64,000 nucleotides of DNA, from assembly GCA_016490735.1 (NCBI GenBank), contig JAEMWC010000993.1:1-64000 (forward strand). Reading direction: 5' to 3'. Below the pieces are notes generated by a model that was not told the DNA's origin, did not search any database, and saw only the letters and a program-made list of their open reading frames with translations. Within the stretch, counting starts at the first letter, position 1. Each line of letters opens with the position of its first letter. Positions 21,401 through 31,700 of this stretch are shown one piece after another. The DNA is from Pachyseris speciosa. Its lineage: Eukaryota; Cnidaria; Anthozoa; Scleractinia; Pachyseridae. The translations under genes were made by a program, and so were the position numbers.

Positions 21401-21545
21401 TTGCCTGCGTAGCAAGCGTTTCCGTGTTGTTTTTGAGCGCTAAAAAAGCCGATTTCGAATTTTGGATGCGAGCGAAATGGGACGAGAGTTTACATTTGGA
21501 AATCGGCCTTAAAAACCACACGAAAACGCTTGCTACGCAGGTTAA
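21401..21545. mobile_element. hAT-like MITE with exact 8-bp target duplication
   Basis: TTGCCTGCGTAGCAAGCG at the left and CGCTTGCTACGCAGGTTAA at the right are inverted copies; the element is flanked on both sides by GGGGAGTG (21393-21400 and 21546-21553). Non-coding, ~145 bp. Confidence 0.8.
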
Positions 21546-22638
21546 GGGGAGTGCAGGGCTGCATGTGTAAACGATGCAAATTATCCCTGAATCTCAAATG
21601 AAAACGATCTTTATATAAACGCTTCTCGTGATACAACAATGCAAGAATATTAAAGGACTACTTTGTGAAATATCGTGTTGATTTTGGAACGGATTTTTCA
21701 AAGAATGCTTTTTCTTCATCGGCAGTTTTAAATTCTCTGAACTTTCTCTTAGGCTACATTTTTAACCAACCTTCTTCGACCCTCGACAACGAAGAGTGAA
21801 GAATGAATGATACTGTTTTTGAAGTCCACTTGTTTCTTCTGGTATACTTATTTCCTCTTTGCACAAAAGCACAATCATTTTATTTTCGATGGGACACCCT
21901 TGTTTTTAAACACATGTTCAGTTTTGAAGCCGTTGTTGTGTGTTATTATTATACCGCGTAAAAGACTGGAGACGAGAATACGGAACTGTGACGTCAAAAG
22001 AAGACATCAAGTTTCCCGGTTTTTCCCTGTGCTTTGTTATTTCCATACCGTGCGGGTAAAGGTGTGCAGTGTATGGCTGTAAGGATCATAAAGAGAGAAC
22101 TGTGGTAAACAGAAATAAAGCAAACCTGAGTCTTTTTTTCACGTCACAGCTCCGTATTCTTGTTCGCGTGGTATTGTACCCCACTATTCGATTTCCATTC
22201 AGCAACACTGTAAAGTTTGGATCGATCAAGAAAATAAAAAATTTCTGTTATATACACTTTAAACTGTTCAACCATTTGATCAATAAAAAGCAGTATTTAC
22301 AGCAGCTTCAAACGATACTACATTAAATGTCACTAATGGCTAACCAGTTTTAAAAGAGTTACCGCCAACAAAAAAAGCAACAACAGAGCTCCTATATAGA
22401 AGGTATAAATAGATAATACCCACGGAGACTTTTATGTGGGAGTTTCCTAACCCAGGATGTAAGGCTGTGCAATCCAGGATTTACTCAGTTCAATTGGAAC
22501 CCGGTTTCGGTCATCCAAGGATGGGCGCTTCCTGCGCAGTTGATACTTGCATACATATCCTCTTCGGAACATATCTCAAATAGTTCTCTAGAGGTAGTAA
22601 AAGGTACAATCCGTCACTAAGTTAACATACACCTACTC
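21546..22638. other. No gene recognised; 3' flank of the TPR-CHAT gene
   Basis: Contains the region downstream of the minus-strand TPR-CHAT stop codon. No convincing polyadenylation signal or separate gene was identified. Confidence 0.35.
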
Positions 22639-25173
22639 TCATTTTCCAAAATTAAAGGTCACATTATCTCCAATCAGCATAAAAGATGCCCAGTCCTCCT
22701 CAGAATAGCCGTTACTTCTCATCCACTTCATAACCTGGTGAAGCGATTCACTCGCACTTTCTCCTTTCACGAGGTGCTCATAGAAACGACTCATTAACAC
22801 CTCTGTTGCTTCGTCTGGTATGGCCCATAGGGCAACTAACACTGACCGTGCACCGGATCCAAGGAAAGCTCTAGCGATTCCAATGACTCCCTCTGCTCTG
22901 ATCTGTCCATGAGCACTATGACAACAGCTGAGCACTACCAATTTGGCTCGCAGTTGAACTTGTGAGATGTCTGCCATTGTCAGTAAGTAGTCTTCTTCGC
23001 GTGGAGTTGTGGTAGTAGGGCTTTGAGGGGCGAGGGCAATTTCTCCTCTGTCAGCATTACCATGTGCAGCGAAATGTATTAGACTCACCGGGTGTATGCT
23101 TTGAAGAACTGCCTGTTTGGTTGCTTGGTCTCCTAACAAAGGCTCAACTCCCAAGAGCCGTCCAATCATCTCTGCTTCAGTTCTTGCGCAGGGCAATGAA
23201 GAGAACCTTCGAATGGATCCCTTATGAAGTACGTGACCAACAGTGGGATCACCAACAATCAGTGCGCCGGTCTCACTGTGATAATCTGCTGGACAGTCTT
23301 GTATAAGACTTAGGGTTGTCAAGGAAGGGACGACACGGATCCTGAAAGTCTCTGACAAGTAGGGGCCTTTTTCATCCTTCAGCGCTGCAAATGGAACTTT
23401 GTACAAGAAACGATCAGGAAAAATGACGAGTTCAGGTCCGGTGAGAAAATCAACCACAGGGGAAATGATTATCTTGTAGCACTCAGCAAGAGAGGGTGCG
23501 GGCTCTCGGTTTACCTCTTCTTCATCTTCTAACAGGCGAACAGCTGCAATAACATCTTGCGGGGATGAATCACGAATCGGAAACAATGATCGATCCTCGC
23601 AGTTTTCTTCAGATAAACCATGAAATACTCTCCAGGTTTCCGCACCAAATTGGATGAACGCTTCATCCACTTTCCTTTCCCGTCCTTTGTTGACAAAACG
23701 GTCATTGACATTTACTAGGAAAAGTATCGGTTTTCCTTCTTTAAGAACCCACAGAAACATATAGCAGTCCCAATACGAAGTGTACAGAAATGTACAGCTT
23801 GTTGCTTTCTTTGTGGCCCTCTCAATACCGAGCCATGACTGGCGAATGGATGATGTTTGTCGCTTTAAAGCATAGTTGGATGACATCAAATCAGCCAGAG
23901 CACTAGCCCGTCCAAGATCTGCTATGCAAAGAGCTTCCTCAGGTTTCCCGCTTTCACAAAACAGTGCACTGAGAACGTGATAGCAAGCAACCTGCTCTTC
24001 TAAAAGCCATATGTGAAACTGTTCATTTCCTCCTAGAAAACTTCGCATTTTCTCGCATTTTTGAATGGTCACCAAAAGATTCGAAACTGCTTCCTGGTGC
24101 GAACCTGTATCTGCCTCTAATAAGGCGTCACAGGCAAGGAGAAGGTGTACGATGCTTTCGAAGTTGATGTCTCCCATTTCTTTACACATTTCGAGTGCTT
24201 TCCCGTGATACTTTTTAGCCTCGGTATATTTACCAAGACAACGAAACAGCGTTCCCAGGTTGCAAAGGCATTCAGCTTGCCCTCTTCTGTCGCCAGTTTC
24301 TTTAGCAATCACAAGGGCTCTCTGTTGATAGTCTTCAGATTCTCCATATTTTTCAAGGCATTCGTACACTCTTCCTAAATGTCCATAACAGTGACCTTCC
24401 TCTTTTCTGTCGCCTATTTCTTTCGCAATCACAAGTGCTTTCCTCTGATATTCTTCAGCCTTGCCATATTCACCGAGAGATATATACTCGTCTCCAAGAC
24501 TTCGATAGCATTCAGCCTCCGCTTTTTTGTTGCGAGTTATCTTTGCCATTAAAAGTGCTCTCTTTTGCGATTCTTCAGCCTTAAAATATTCACCAAGATG
24601 ATGATACACGATCCCTAAATTTCTGTAGCATGCAGCAAGTGATACTCTGTCGTGAACATCTCTTGCGATGTCAATTGCTTTCTTTAGACATTCAGCAGCC
24701 TCGGCATAGTTTCCGAGGTATAGCAATGTAGTTCCAAGGTTTCCGTAACACGAGGCTTCTCCTTGCCTGTTCCCGGTTTCTATGGTGATGTTGAGTGCTT
24801 TTCTGTAAAATTCTTTCGCTTCCGCATGTTTACCCTGAAGTTGATGAAAATTCCCCAGGTACAAAGTTATATTGGCTTCTTTAGCTCTTTCCCCGCATGA
24901 GTGGAGGAAGACAAGGAACTCTCTACTGCGTGCTATCGCTCTAGTGTAATCATTGATAAGATGATACCCTTCGATCATTGTTTTGTATACCCCTATGTAC
25001 ATCGGTCTGAAGAGTTCCCTTTTGTTTTCCAATTCCTTGATATTGAGTATAATCAAGCATTCCTTGCATAAATCAATGGCTTTCAAACCACGGTCGGTGT
25101 TGAGAAGGAAATTGGCAACCACCATACCGATTCCAATGGCTTCGAAAAGTTTGCACATGTACATGTCGTCCAT
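22639..25173 (-). CDS. TPR-CHAT protein (TTC28-like), intronless
   Basis: Encodes about 844 residues. I start at the first ATG (25173, MDDMYMCKLFEAIG); the open frame extends 12 codons further with only a TTG. Residues ~90-335 hold six tetratricopeptide units of 40 residues, each with a ...CYxxLGxxYxxLGxYxKAEEYxxKAL pattern, a protein-binding scaffold. A linker follows to ~560, then a C-terminal CHAT domain, a caspase-like peptidase fold. The expected catalytic pair is visible: His in LIHFAAHGNADRG (~704) and Cys in VVLSCCHSAHG (~750). The family is expanded in corals, where roles in innate immunity or cell death have been proposed; the function of this copy is inference. A CATCCAG acceptor-like site just upstream of the ATG leaves room for a 5' untranslated or coding exon. 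No frameshift or stop. Confidence 0.93.
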   Translation of the reverse strand: MDDMYMCKLFEAIGIGMVVANFLLNTDRGLKAIDLCKECLIILNIKELENKRELFRPMYIGVYKTMIEGYHLINDYTRAIARSREFLVFLHSCGERAKEANITLYLGNFHQLQGKHAEAKEFYRKALNITIETGNRQGEASCYGNLGTTLLYLGNYAEAAECLKKAIDIARDVHDRVSLAACYRNLGIVYHHLGEYFKAEESQKRALLMAKITRNKKAEAECYRSLGDEYISLGEYGKAEEYQRKALVIAKEIGDRKEEGHCYGHLGRVYECLEKYGESEDYQQRALVIAKETGDRRGQAECLCNLGTLFRCLGKYTEAKKYHGKALEMCKEMGDINFESIVHLLLACDALLEADTGSHQEAVSNLLVTIQKCEKMRSFLGGNEQFHIWLLEEQVACYHVLSALFCESGKPEEALCIADLGRASALADLMSSNYALKRQTSSIRQSWLGIERATKKATSCTFLYTSYWDCYMFLWVLKEGKPILFLVNVNDRFVNKGRERKVDEAFIQFGAETWRVFHGLSEENCEDRSLFPIRDSSPQDVIAAVRLLEDEEEVNREPAPSLAECYKIIISPVVDFLTGPELVIFPDRFLYKVPFAALKDEKGPYLSETFRIRVVPSLTTLSLIQDCPADYHSETGALIVGDPTVGHVLHKGSIRRFSSLPCARTEAEMIGRLLGVEPLLGDQATKQAVLQSIHPVSLIHFAAHGNADRGEIALAPQSPTTTTPREEDYLLTMADISQVQLRAKLVVLSCCHSAHGQIRAEGVIGIARAFLGSGARSVLVALWAIPDEATEVLMSRFYEHLVKGESASESLHQVMKWMRSNGYSEEDWASFMLIGDNVTFNFGK

Positions 25174-25332
25174 GACTGTTATTTTTTTTCTGGATGAGAT
25201 TAAGGGCAAGAAAAACCAAACAGCAGTCTGGTGATTTCACTCCTTAATGAGCACAAGTACTTATTGACTTGGTTATTATCATCATCATGGTGATATCGTC
25301 AATAATTATATTATTAATAACAATTATTAGTA

Positions 25333-26216
25333 TATACCACACAAGCGGAATAGTGCTTTTCGTGCGCTCTGAGTTAACTCAGGGCCTATTTATATTGTCT
25401 CGGGTACCCGAGGCAACCCTCCCCCCGACTTACCCTGGGCGAGCTATTTTTCCACTTATTTCTTGAAAAGTTCTACCAACCGTTTACATGAAATGGGCGA
25501 GACAACTCGGGTGGGCGAGACAGCTCGGGTAGGCGAGTTGTCTCGCCTCGGCAGGTAGGGTAACCCTGGCAAGCGGGACAACTATTTCTCATGTAAACAC
25601 TTTGTCTCGCCTAACCGAGACGAGACGGCCGAAAATATAAATATGCGCGTTTGCGAAAAAAAGTTATTTCGGTCCAATTTTTGGGTTAATAAAAGCAAAT
25701 TTATTTTAAGGAATTACATTGTAAAAGCCAGCATTACCCACAGTGATCAGATAGAGCGGGGAAGAAACTGATTCGGAGCTAAGTGACACGTTATAAACTT
25801 CGAATTGGCAGATGGCTCACTGGTCCTTTTATAAAAAGAAGTATCAAAGCAAAAATGAACCTAGGAAGGAAATTTTCAATCAACATTGACGATATTCAAT
25901 CAAAGAGCGACCAAATATAACGAAAGAAGGGCAAATGAGGATTTGTAAATTTGAGACGTGCTATGAATAACTAAGTAGGGTCAACTTTGTCTCGGTCACG
26001 CAATTCTCATATAAACGCTCGGTAAAGTTGTCTCGGGGAGGAGGGTTGTGTCGGGTACCCTAGACCATATAAACGGGCCCTCAGAGGTGATTAGGGAAGT
26101 GCTATTCACCTCCGAGCAGCCGGCGCGCGAGATTTTAAAATTTTCTGACCGCTTGTCGGTATATTGTCACACAAAGTAATGTTTTGGTCCGCTAGTTATT
26201 CAGCTTGTGTGGTATA
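25333..26216. mobile_element. TIR element carrying a second nested element
   Basis: Ends TATACCACACAAGCGGAATA / TTATTCAGCTTGTGTGGTATA are inverted copies. Most of the interior is another element (25382-26080), so the outer element was mainly short terminal sequence. No transposase. Confidence 0.7.
25382..26080. mobile_element. Nested TIR element with GAGACAACTCGG motifs
   Basis: Left GGGCCTATTTATATTGTCTC / GGGTACCCGAGGCAACCCTCC and right GGAGGGTTGTGTCGGGTACCC / CATATAAACGGGCCC are inverted. Subterminal regions repeat GGCGAGACAACTCGGGT. The ends lie inside 25333-26216, so this is the younger insertion. Non-coding. Confidence 0.7.
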
Positions 26217-26230
26217 ATTATACTAAAACA

Positions 26231-26318
26231 ATTATTCACCTCAGTGTCGGTGAAAGTGGTGGATATTTACCTCGCCGCGAATATCCACCACTATTCACCT
26301 TCACTTCGGTGAATAATA
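26231..26318. repeat. Foldback hairpin
   Basis: ATTATTCACC...GTGGTGGATATT is mirrored by AATATCCACCAC...GGTGAATAAT around an ~11-base loop. (AAT)n and (ATT)n runs continue to about 26361. Confidence 0.7.
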
Positions 26319-26780
26319 ATAAATAAATAATAATAATAATTATTATTATTATTATTATTAGCGAATGATTCATAATTAGCGCGCAACTCAACCTCTGTCA
26401 GTTGGTGCTAGAATATTTGTTAAGAACTTTTGCCTTTTGTGGCAATAAAACGGAGGGTAAAATGAAAACCCCTCGTACGGTAATTCCTCTCTGACATGAA
26501 GCCCATCAAGATCCGTCTGACGCCACAGCCTACCAAATGTCCGTCACGTATGTAAATAACTGGACAGAGGTTGCGTGACATGACTATCGATCAATAACGA
26601 ATATTTATATCGCTTGTGGATGTTTCTACTAAACGTTTATTGTTCAAAGCTCAAGGAAAATAGTGGTCTGTTTGATATAGCAGTCTCGATCAAAAAAAGT
26701 GATCTCTAACCGGATGCTCAAAATAATATTATTAAAAGGAAACCACAAACAAATTGCCTCTAATTTTCGAGCTACTTTCC

Positions 26781-27042
26781 AGGTTACGTGTTCAAAATAA
26801 AAGCGAAACGAAAGAAAGCAAACAGTTCAGGGACTTTCCCTATAAACCAAAACAATGGTACGCAAATTCCGGTGAAATAGGGCTAGAACGGCAAGTAATT
26901 CATTATGTAATACTTTCAGGTTACGAGTGCAAAATGAAAGCGAAACGAGAGAAAGCAAACAGTTCAGGGACTTTCCCTATAAGCCAAAACAATGGTACGC
27001 AAATTCCGGTGAAATAGGGCTAGAACGACAAGTAATTCATTA
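26781..27042 (+). repeat. 137-bp tandem duplication ending at a transposon insertion
   Basis: Copies begin at 26781 and 26918 (AGGTTACG...) and both run to CAAGTAATTCATTAT. The second copy is cut exactly by the element at 27043. The repeat has an open frame but no recognisable protein. Confidence 0.8.
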
Positions 27043-27676
27043 TGCACCTATCAATGTTAGTCCTGAGAAAGGGGAGGGGGAGGGGTGATACGGGATGAGG
27101 TGGGGACTTTGATCGAAATCTCTTGCCCCGGTTGGGGAATTTTGACAACTTGAAGAGAATGGTGGCCCCAGTGTGGGGAAGTTTGATCAAACTTGAAAAC
27201 TGAAGAAATGTTAATAAAAGACCGTTCACCGGCACGGGCGTGGACTTTGCCACGGTATAATATACGCTGCGATACTGCCTTCTTGAAACTGGCCGGCAAA
27301 GCAGAGCCTGGATACGACTCATACGACTGACTATACCCAGAAGTCCTCGTAAGGCACGGACAAGATGGAGGAAAGAAAAGTAATGAAAATTTGCCCAATC
27401 TATTGTTATCGATAAACCATCGGTTTCTTCCAGTGTTCTTTCATTCCAGTTGTTAAAAAGAAAAACTGCGATTTTTAAACCTGGAGTGTGTGTATTGTTT
27501 AAGCGGTCAACCTCTTGGATCTCAATCCCTTCAGTAGGGAACTTTGAACTCGAAACTTTACCCAAGGGTGGAGAGGTTTGACACAAAATTTGTGTTTCAC
27601 ATCAAAGTCCCCACCCAATATCCTGTATCCGTGCCCCCCCCCCCCCCCCCCCTCGGGACTAATATTGATAGGTGCA
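27043..27676. mobile_element. PIF/Harbinger-like MITE with TTA target duplication and poly-C run
   Basis: Inverted ends TGCACCTATCAATGTTAGTCC / GGACTAATATTGATAGGTGCA, flanked by TTA on both sides (27040-27042, 27677-27679), the target type of PIF/Harbinger elements. A 19-base C-run (27634-27652) lies just inside the right end. Related copy at 36548. Non-coding. Confidence 0.75.
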
Positions 27677-27969
27677 TTACGATCGCTTCTGTATATTACT
27701 GAATATTCTTTTCCCCTTTCATCTGTTCATTCCGTTCGCACTCCCTCGTAGAGGTGCCTAACAAATGGGCCAGTAAACTCCAGCACATAAACGTAACTGC
27801 AATTTTTCGAAAGCGCAAAAACATGGCATTTTAAGCTTAATTAACTTCCCTTTCAGTTTGTACTTTGCAGTTTCTTAGTAAATACACAAAACATAAAGCC
27901 GAGTGATATATCCATGCCTTTTGTTTTAGATAAGCATAAGCTAAGGTTTGACCGTTTGATAGCTTATAA

Positions 27970-28407
27970 CAGGGGCACCCAACGACAAGTTTCGGTAGAT
28001 ATCTGTTGGGTGGAGGGTAATTCGCCTTGGGCTTTCGGCGTCGATTAAAGAGTGCACTCGGATTTTCGAAACTAAAACGTGATTCGCAATTGGGAAATCA
28101 TAACCCCTGAGATTTTCGGAAAGGTCGTAATTGCTGTTTTTGGCAGTCAAAAACGTCAGCTAGCATTTTCGGAAAGAAAATAGTTCCCTAGAAAGCTCCT
28201 GGAAAGTTCATTTCAGCTTGCATTTTCTCAAAGGAAGATTTTGTTCCCTAACATTTTCAGGCAATTAAACTTTCAGCTAGGGAATCCGAACAGACGAACT
28301 TCTTCTAGCTTATGATAATATCACTTTAAACAGACTTCAAACACCATAAGGTACTTAAAAATGCCTTTCTACAGATTTTGGTTGATTTGGCTCGTTGGGT
28401 GCCCCTG
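27970..28407. mobile_element. TIR element with exact 6-bp target duplication (copy 1)
   Basis: Inverted ends CAGGGGCACCCAACGA / TCGTTGGGTGCCCCTG, flanked on both sides by TTATAA. A second copy at 35457-35853 has the same ends and an independent 6-bp duplication. CAGGGG ends suggest a hAT-type element; non-coding. Confidence 0.8.
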
Positions 28408-28702
28408 TTATAAACCCACTGAAGTAATAAAATTTCCCTTTCAGCTGTGATCTTCCGGAAGTCTTACTGGTGATCAGAAACAAACATCCCCTTCAAGTGT
28501 GTCGCTTCTTTGTTGCTACTCAGGTTGTAGGGAACGAAAGCATGGTTCTATTCTAAAACCTTTATAGAACGCTTTAAGATTTAAATGTATGTACTCACCA
28601 AAAAGAAAAAACCGCTTCACCGCTATGAAACTGGAACTGTACTGTTCACGAGGTTTGCAGCACTCCCTACCCTACCCTTCCACAAGTATTTTGTCACTGA
28701 GA

Positions 28703-28710
28703 TGACGTCA
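28703..28710. promoter_or_regulatory. CRE/ATF-type palindrome upstream of OSER1
   Basis: A perfect TGACGTCA lies 33 bases upstream of the OSER1 start codon, in the probable 5' untranslated or core promoter region. It matches the consensus bound by CREB/ATF bZIP proteins; whether it is used is unknown. Confidence 0.45.
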
Positions 28711-28743
28711 TTAGTAGAAACGTGCTTGCCAACAAAACACAAC

Positions 28744-31700
28744 ATGGCTGATAAAGATGGTGGATGTGTGGACGAAGGTTGTGAAAGTAAAGCACAAATC
28801 TGCGGCAATAAGCTGAAAGGCCCCGAAAAAGATCTTCAGGCAATTTTTAAGAAACTCAGAGTGGATAATGGACCGTAAGTAGCTAATGGATGTGATTCTG
28901 TTGTACTTGAAATTCATCGTTCAAGTTGGCCAATAATGTCGTGAAAATAATGTGCTTTGTTTACAACGAATCAGTTACCTTTTACGTATATTTTACCACT
29001 TGGACTGGAGAAACGTATGGGCAAACTTTGCAACGTACTTCTTCACTATGTTCCTCATTGTTTGATCGAAAAGGCCCTATCATGGTTTGATTGCAGTCTT
29101 GCTTGTCATGTATTTTTTTAAAGAGCCTCAGATCACATTTGCATTCACCCCTCGGTCGGTCGAATGCGACATAGCTGGAATCATTACATGTATGTATACA
29201 TTGTTATCATGTTAAGTCGTTCTGAGTCCTTCTGCCGTTCATTTGACTCCATAGTATTAAATTTTACTGTTGAAAATTGTTGAAAATTTAGAACGGATGC
29301 TTTTTGTTACACTGTAATCTTATATAATTAGAAGTGACATCCCGTAAAAGCTATTAGGCATACGTGGGTAGTGGTATTTAAAATAAAACTTCCGATTGTT
29401 GGTTTTGGTGACAGGGTTTGCTGAAGTAACTTAAGGGTGGAGAAAGCTGAAGCTATAACCGTTCTGACCTTCTGTCTCATTTTGTTTGCCGAAGCTAATC
29501 AATAACTTCTTGAAGAAATTCATCAGGCTATGTTTTAAGAACATTTAAATCAACTAATCAATAACTATTCATGGTAACTAAACACAGACAATACGTAATT
29601 AAAATCAGAAGAATTTTTGCTGAGTCATCAGCTACATTCCTGTAGCTACATTCCTGTATACATTCCTGCCTCACTCGACTTGCTCTAATTTGTCAGATTT
29701 CGAGAGTGAGTATGTTTTTCAGAATTCATATGCTGTTAACCCTTTCACTGCCAAAAGGTCTCTGTTTTAAACAAGTTAAATCATCTGGCGTCAGACAGAG
29801 TAAAATCTATAAAGTCGCCCTTAACTTGGCAGTGAAAGGGTTAAGGAGATAGTTTTTAACGCTTTCACTGCCAAGAGGTCTCCCTTTAACAAGTAAAATT
29901 GTCTGGCGTTAGACAGAGTAAAATCTATAAAGTCACCCTTGGCAGTGAAAGGGTTAAATTACTTTTTCAAAATATAAAGAGATTCACAGATTTCGGCTAA
30001 AATGGCAAAATTGCCAGGAAATCATGCACACGAGAAGGTTTCTCTTATCTGTTTACAGATGCTGTGTGATATCTATGCGTATTTTTCAATCCTTGACCAG
30101 TGAACGGTGTAATTAAAGTATACAACAAATGATGGAAATTTTCAAATGCTCGTTTTTGAGAACTGGAGTGAAAATATGGAACTATTAATTTCTTCTGACT
30201 GGAGAGATGCACCTATTATAGTAAGTCAATCTTTAAGAGAAAAAAATTGCAGATTTTTATTTGAGACTCTAATTCAAATTCTTACATCAGGTGATCTGAT
30301 TCATACATGTATTTTACCTTTCATTTGGCTTCCTTGCAGTTAGTGTATATGGAATCTCTTTTTCTTTATCTGTTAATTTTATCACTTTAGTCATCATAAG
30401 GGTGTCTTTCAGAAAGAAGTCATGATTTTTTGCTATGAAGCAGTGGGTAACATGTCAGTTTGGAACTGTCAGAGTCATAGGTCTTAAAGTCAGCCTAAAT
30501 TCCATGCATTTATGTTATTTTGACCTCGTTTACTCCCCAGCTTGGATATCAGAAACCTACCATAGTTTTTCAGTTATAAGGTGCACTCGGCTATAAGACA
30601 CACCCCCAACTCAGCAACTCATCTGTGTCAATTTTTCTAATGGAAAATTTCTGTATAACACTTGGTTATAAGACGCACCATAAACTGAGAAGGAACATCA
30701 AAATGAAATACACGTGGAGGGACAATGAAGTTGTAATAAACAAGAGCAAAAAAGCCTTGCATAAACAAAGAGTCGAAAAAGTAGAGGGAACAGATTTTAT
30801 TAAGTTTATTTACTTGTAACTCACTAAATAACTTTATGAACAAAGCAAAAAAGTTGCATCCTGATTCTATTCAAGTGAAATTGTGACTTGCGTGGGTGAA
30901 TAAAATGAAAGCTGGTTCGCACTGACATTTGAATGCGGTTACCTCGAGCATTTTCCTCACTGGCAAGTCTGTGCACAAAAATCATTGGATGGATGGATGA
31001 AGAATGTTTGTACAAGTTACATGTAAATTTGTAAAGAAACACGGTTTATATTTCTCATCATGGATGTGTTTGCAATGTTAGTGCAATAAGTATCACATTA
31101 CAGACCACTTGCTTTTAAGCACGTCCCATATGCAAATGTGGCTTTGTTTTGAAAATGCCCGTGATGTTACATGTATCTCACATTAGCAGTTTTGAATCAA
31201 ATTTTCTTTTACCCTCATCTTGGGAACTAAAGAGTGGATTCGAAAAACCTCCATATCTATGAAAGTCAGTGCATAATCATAACAGAAAATGCGAATTTAA
31301 ACAAATGTTTCAGGAAAATATTTGCCTATAAGGCGCACCCCAAGTTTAAGAATAATTTTCGGTTGAAATAGTGGTTATCTTCGAAAAAACAGTGCGCCTT
31401 ATACTGTAACTAAAAAACTATGGGTAATTAAGAGAAGAAAGGGATTAAAATTACCAGTAAAGGAAAATTAAATATTTTTTGCTGGTAGAACTTAGGTTAC
31501 TAAATGCAATAAGAGCCACATGTATGATTTGTGGGGTAAATATGCAGTTCTTAAAATCTCTTCAAAACATGCATTGTAACAGCTGTACATAAAATTCTTT
31601 CAGGTGGATAAAATTAAATTGCAGTATCGCGAATTTAAGCTTGCAGTCGAACCTCAATTATTGGGACTGTCAGAGTAATTAGTCTGGATCATCGAGAGTC

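Noticed and set aside
23064..23306. Plus-strand open frames inside the TPR-CHAT gene
   Set aside because: Antisense shadows of a well-supported coding region.
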